A stretch of 9,932 bases of DNA from CBDULQ01 sp965368115 (GTDB taxonomy: Bacteria > Pseudomonadota > Gammaproteobacteria > SZUA-229). The DNA is taken from contig CBDULQ010000132.1 in assembly GCA_965368115.1 (NCBI GenBank), positions 1 through 9,932 on the forward strand, written 5' to 3'. The position numbers were made by a program, and so were the translations under genes. Of this stretch, positions 6,919-9,932 are shown piece by piece. The notes beneath the pieces were generated by a model, which was not told where the DNA came from, ran no database searches, and saw nothing but the letters and a program-made list of their open reading frames with translations. Within the stretch, counting starts at the first letter, position 1; each line of letters begins with the position of its first letter.

Positions 6919-6955
6919 CTTATAGCTGGACAGAGGTTCTTATAGTCGCTTATAG
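6919..6955 (+). repeat. three CTTATAG repeats at 20- and 10-bp spacing
   Basis: CTTATAG occurs at 6919-6925, 6939-6945 and 6949-6955. The start-to-start distances are 20 and 10 bp, so all three would face the same side of the helix. The third overlaps the proposed -10 element of the + strand promoter and the first abuts its -35. This layout suits a regulator binding site. Confidence 0.5.
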
Positions 6956-6956
6956 T
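6927..6956 (+). promoter_or_regulatory. possible sigma-70 promoter of the sigma-54 activator gene
   Basis: TGGACA (6927-6932), an 18-base spacer and TATAGT (6951-6956) each match the sigma-70 consensus at five of six positions. A start near 6963 would give a leader of about 36 bases, ending in AAGGA five bases before the ATG at 6999. An alternative -10, TATACT (6958-6963), lacks a good -35. Confidence 0.5.
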
Positions 6957-6998
6957 CTATACTGATTAACAAGAACGACACCTATATAAAGGAATCCC

Positions 6999-8561
6999 AT
7001 GCAAGCCACCCCCCTGATCCTCATCGTCGACGACAAACCGGACAACCTGGACGTGCTGGTGAATTATCTGTCCGCCGGCGGCCTGGAACTGCGCGTCGCC
7101 ACCGACGGTGAGCAGGCCCTGCAACTGGCCGCCGAACAGGTGCCGGAACTGGTGTTGCTGGATGTGATGATGCCGGGCATCGACGGTTACGAAGTCTGCC
7201 GACGTTTGAAAGCAGATGCCGCCACCGGCGACGTACCGGTGATCTTCATGAGCGCACTCACCGACACCGACAGCAAGGTAAAAGGCTTCGATGTCGGCGG
7301 TATCGATTTCATCAACAAGCCCTTGCAGCGGGAAGAAGTGCTGGCCCGTATCCAGGCCCATCTCACCATCCGCCGTCAGCAACAGGAATTGCAACAGAAA
7401 AACCGCCAGCTCGAAGGCTTGAATCGCGAACTGCAGGAACAGATCGATCGTCGCCAGCAGGCGGAAGATGCATTACATCTCGCCGATGAAAAACTCACCG
7501 CACTGACACGCCAGGACGCGCAACACTGGAACATCGACAGCTTCATCGGCCAGAGCCACGCCACCCGACAACTGCTCGACGAAGTGCGCAGCCTACAACA
7601 GGCCCCCAACACCAACGTACTGGTGCTGGGTGAAAGCGGCACCGGCAAGGAACTCATCTCCCGCGCCATTCATTACGGCAGCGCAAGACAGAACAAACCC
7701 TTCGTCGCCGTCAACTGTTCCGCCATTCCAAATGAACTCGCCGACGCCGAATTCTTCGGCCACGTCAAAGGCGCCTACACCGGCGCCACCGGCGACCGCC
7801 ACGGCTACTTCGAAAAAGCCGACGGCGGCACATTGTTCCTCGACGAAATCGGCGACATGCCGTTAACACTACAGGCCAAACTACTGCGCGTACTCGAAGA
7901 CGGTTTAGTCACACCCATCGGCGGCAAACACAACAAAAAAGTCGACGTCCGCATCGTCGCCGCCACCAACGTGAATCTGCCCGCAAGAGTGCAGGGCAAA
8001 CAGTTCCGCCAGGACCTGTTCTTCCGCCTTGCCGGTTACCAGATTTCACTACCGCCGTTAAGAGAACGCGCCGGCGACATCCCCGTCCTCACCGAACACT
8101 TCCTCACAAGACTCGGCAGCCAGATGGGCCGAGATAAACCCAACATCACCCGCGACGCCATGAACGCACTCGGGCGTTATCACTATCCCGGTAACGTGCG
8201 TGAACTGCGGAACCTGATCGAGTATGCGTTGATCGCCAGCCGGGGGCAGAGCATCGGTGTGCAGCATCTGCATTTTCTGGAGACAGTGCCGGGGATTGTA
8301 GCGGTTTCCGAATCCGGAGCATTAAACGGTTCTGTAACAAATCCACAAAACGAAATTATTTCATCGTCTTCATCAGCGGGTACTGATGAAGATGTGTTGA
8401 TTGAACATGCACAGGCCCAGGGGCGGATTGATAACACCATGGTGCAGAGTCTGTTGGGGGTGGATCATGGGCGGGCGTCTTACTTGCTTAAGAAACTGCA
8501 TAAGGACGGGCGGTTGCATAAGGTTGGGGAGCGGCGGTGGGCTTATTATGTGGTGGGGTGA
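6999..8561 (+). CDS. response regulator sigma-54 activator with winged-helix-like C-terminus
   Basis: A 520-residue cytosolic transcription activator. Receiver ~5-122: Asp11-Asp12, phospho-acceptor Asp55 in LLDVMMPG, Ser85, Lys107. Glu/Gln-rich coiled coil ~125-170. AAA+ domain ~180-410: Walker A GESGTGKE (211-218), the sigma-54 contact loop GAYTGA (258-263, a usual Phe-to-Tyr variant), Walker B GGTLFLDEIGD (276-286) and YPGNVREL (396-403). After a Ser-rich linker, residues ~464-520 do not look like the Fis-type helix-turn-helix. The pattern VQSLLGVDHGRASYLLKKLHKDGRLHKVG resembles winged helices as in MarR-like or RecG-like C-termini. The gene is divergent from the REC-GGDEF operon, and the receiver is about half identical to that protein's receiver, so one kinase may serve both. 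Codon choice changes near the end. Confidence 0.93.
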   Translation: MQATPLILIVDDKPDNLDVLVNYLSAGGLELRVATDGEQALQLAAEQVPELVLLDVMMPGIDGYEVCRRLKADAATGDVPVIFMSALTDTDSKVKGFDVGGIDFINKPLQREEVLARIQAHLTIRRQQQELQQKNRQLEGLNRELQEQIDRRQQAEDALHLADEKLTALTRQDAQHWNIDSFIGQSHATRQLLDEVRSLQQAPNTNVLVLGESGTGKELISRAIHYGSARQNKPFVAVNCSAIPNELADAEFFGHVKGAYTGATGDRHGYFEKADGGTLFLDEIGDMPLTLQAKLLRVLEDGLVTPIGGKHNKKVDVRIVAATNVNLPARVQGKQFRQDLFFRLAGYQISLPPLRERAGDIPVLTEHFLTRLGSQMGRDKPNITRDAMNALGRYHYPGNVRELRNLIEYALIASRGQSIGVQHLHFLETVPGIVAVSESGALNGSVTNPQNEIISSSSSAGTDEDVLIEHAQAQGRIDNTMVQSLLGVDHGRASYLLKKLHKDGRLHKVGERRWAYYVVG

Positions 8562-8695
8562 GGGTGCTTCATTTTGGTATTCGTTGGGTTGCTATTCAGT
8601 TTTTACTCACGTATGTCTGGATTTAGGGGGTTGTTGCTATGTCTTAGCATTTATGGGTAAATATGGGCATGTTTACAACATACAGATGTGTCGTC

Positions 8696-8714
8696 TAGTG
8701 CACTGTTAGCACTA
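8696..8714 (+). other. small hairpin just before the DUF4917 gene
   Basis: TAGTGC (8696-8701) and GCACTA (8709-8714) form a perfect 6-bp stem around the 7-base loop ACTGTTA. It lies just upstream of GAGAGG, the Shine-Dalgarno of the next gene, so it could influence translation or mark an insertion boundary. The rest of 8562-8727 shows no gene, no clear terminator and no promoter I would defend. Confidence 0.45.
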
Positions 8715-8727
8715 CAGAGAGGAAAGG

Positions 8728-9744
8728 ATGCTTACTTTCAAACAAGCAATATCAGATTCACATGAATACAATAAAAGACATGCGCTCCTAGGCAACGGTT
8801 TCAGTATTTCGTGCAGGCCAGATATTTTTGTTTATGACAAACTATTTGAAAGAGCCGATTTTAGTAAATTATCACCATCTGCAAAGTCAGCCTTTGATGC
8901 ATTGGATACTCAGGACTTTGAAAAAGTAATCAAAGTTTTGCGTGATGCGAGCAACGTACTTGAGGCATATAGCGGCGTGAAAAGCGGGCTGATAGATCAG
9001 CTTCAGAAAGATGCAGATGGTCTTAAAGAAGTGCTTGTTCAAGCAATAGCAGCGAGCCATCCAGATTGGCCTGGAGATATTACAGATGATGAATATTCAT
9101 CATGTAGAGCATTTCTAGAAAATTTTAATAATGTTTATACTTTGAATTACGATTTGCTCCTTTATTGGGCAATTATGCACGATGAAGATGGGAAAAAAAT
9201 AAAATCTGATGATGGTTTCAGAACACCAGAAGATGACTATGATTCCGAATATGTCATTTGGGAGCCCGAAACCAGCAGAAGCCAGAATATATGGTATTTA
9301 CATGGGGCGCTTCACGTCTTCGATGCTGGGACAGAAATTCAAAAATACACGTGGATAAATACAGGGCAGCGCCTGATAGATCAAATTCGTGATGCTCTAA
9401 GTAGAAGTTACTTCCCTCTATTTGTTGCAGAGGGAACAAGTGATGAAAAGCTAGACCGTATAATGCATAGCGAATATTTAGCTAAAGGAAAAAGAAGCTT
9501 CTCTAGTATACAAGGTGCTTTATTTATACATGGTCATTCCTTAGCAGAAAATGACGAACATTTTTTGAAAGTTATAGAAAAAGGAAAAATAAGTCATCTT
9601 TACATCGGTTTATACGGTGATGAAAATGACTCAAGCAACAAGGCGATAAAATCAAGGGCATCAAGAATGATTGACAATAGGGGTGAAAAAAGAGCTTTAA
9701 AGGTCTCATTCTATGATTCAAGCACAGCTTATGTTTGGGGTTAA
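8728..9744 (+). CDS. DUF4917 family SIR2-like protein, possible NAD-acting enzyme
   Basis: A 338-residue protein, apparently full length, with strong GAGAGG before the ATG. I recognise the DUF4917 pattern: LLGNGFSI (20-27) as a Rossmann-like nucleotide loop, DTQDFEKVIKVL, YTLNYDLLLYWA (137-148), NIWYLHGALHVFDAG (187-201), PLFVAEGT and FIHGHSLAENDEH (267-278), and the ending FYDSSTAYVWG. In SIR2-type NAD-consuming enzymes the NYD Asn and the HG His are catalytic, so Asn140 and His192 are candidate catalytic residues by analogy. SIR2-like proteins are common effectors in phage defence, but activity for this family is inferred here. There is no signal peptide or membrane segment. The DNA is visibly AT-richer than the rest of the window (one sampled 60-base line, 9481-9540, is 35% GC), consistent with horizontal transfer. 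Confidence 0.82.
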   Translation: MLTFKQAISDSHEYNKRHALLGNGFSISCRPDIFVYDKLFERADFSKLSPSAKSAFDALDTQDFEKVIKVLRDASNVLEAYSGVKSGLIDQLQKDADGLKEVLVQAIAASHPDWPGDITDDEYSSCRAFLENFNNVYTLNYDLLLYWAIMHDEDGKKIKSDDGFRTPEDDYDSEYVIWEPETSRSQNIWYLHGALHVFDAGTEIQKYTWINTGQRLIDQIRDALSRSYFPLFVAEGTSDEKLDRIMHSEYLAKGKRSFSSIQGALFIHGHSLAENDEHFLKVIEKGKISHLYIGLYGDENDSSNKAIKSRASRMIDNRGEKRALKVSFYDSSTAYVWG

Positions 9745-9772
9745 TATGCTAACAAATCGTTATATGTAAATA

Positions 9773-9932
9773 ATGATTACCTCTGAAATTATAGAGAAAC
9801 TAGTTAAGGAACTAAATAACGCACAATATCGGAAAAGTGTTGGTTTGCTATCGCCCGACTTGGTAAAGAGATTTGTTGAAATTGTTCAAAAAATAAACAA
9901 TGCAATTAATTTGTCTGGTGAGTCGGGTATGT
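9773..9932 (+). CDS. N-terminal part of an unknown AT-rich gene (runs off window)
   Basis: The frame is open from ATG 9773 to the window edge, 53 codons with no stop. An in-frame TAA just before the ATG (9770-9772) fixes this as the first possible start. No Shine-Dalgarno is visible. The peptide is mainly helical and charged (EIIEKLVKELNNAQYRK, then LVKRFVEIVQKINNAI) with no recognisable motif. It lies 28 bases after the DUF4917 stop on the same strand and has the same AT-rich composition, so the two may have arrived together and could form a two-gene unit. It may yet prove a chance open frame. Confidence 0.5.
   Translation, partial: MITSEIIEKLVKELNNAQYRKSVGLLSPDLVKRFVEIVQKINNAINLSGESGM

Noticed and set aside
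9747..9932. Complete integron attC site after the DUF4917 gene
   Set aside because: Only a left-half resemblance (TGCTAACAAATCGTT). No matching L' or GTTRRRY right end is found in the following sequence within the window.

Overview
The window looks like chromosomal DNA of a gammaproteobacterium. The evidence is the TonB-dependent receptor, the YfiR-like periplasmic protein, the PleD-type diguanylate cyclase, the sigma-54 activator and the dispersed short palindromic intergenic repeats. The genus cannot be fixed from sequence alone. Most of the window is moderately GC-rich. The last ~1.2 kb (from about 8,700) is clearly AT-richer and reads like an acquired, accessory segment.

Layout. (1) 1-518: the 3' end of a TPR-like gene and a small unknown gene, tightly spaced on the + strand. 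(2) 519-893: a 375-base non-coding stretch holding two ~37-nt inverted arms built from ~10-bp units, plus one copy of a 31-nt palindromic repeat. (3) 894-1313: a small gene of unknown function. (4) 1314-1529: a convergent intergenic region with two more copies of the 31-nt repeat, in opposite orientation. (5) 6797 down to 1530, - strand: REC-GGDEF response regulator, TonB-dependent receptor, YfiR-like periplasmic protein and membrane histidine kinase, probably one operon. (6) 6798-6998: a divergent promoter region with a sigma-54-like element on the - strand, a sigma-70-like promoter on the + strand and helically phased CTTATAG repeats. (7) 6999-8561: a REC-AAA+ sigma-54 activator whose C-terminus looks like a winged helix rather than the usual Fis-type helix-turn-helix. 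(8) 8728-9744: a DUF4917/SIR2-like protein, a possible NAD-acting or defence protein, followed by a truncated unknown gene at the edge.

Working model (inference). The outer-membrane receptor, the periplasmic YfiR-like protein and the inner-membrane kinase form a trans-envelope sensing chain. The chain ends in two response regulators with closely related receiver domains. One makes c-di-GMP and the other activates sigma-54 promoters, possibly including that of the divergent operon. The parts are known families. The combined relay, the winged-helix sigma-54 activator and the DUF4917 gene are the most interesting items here.
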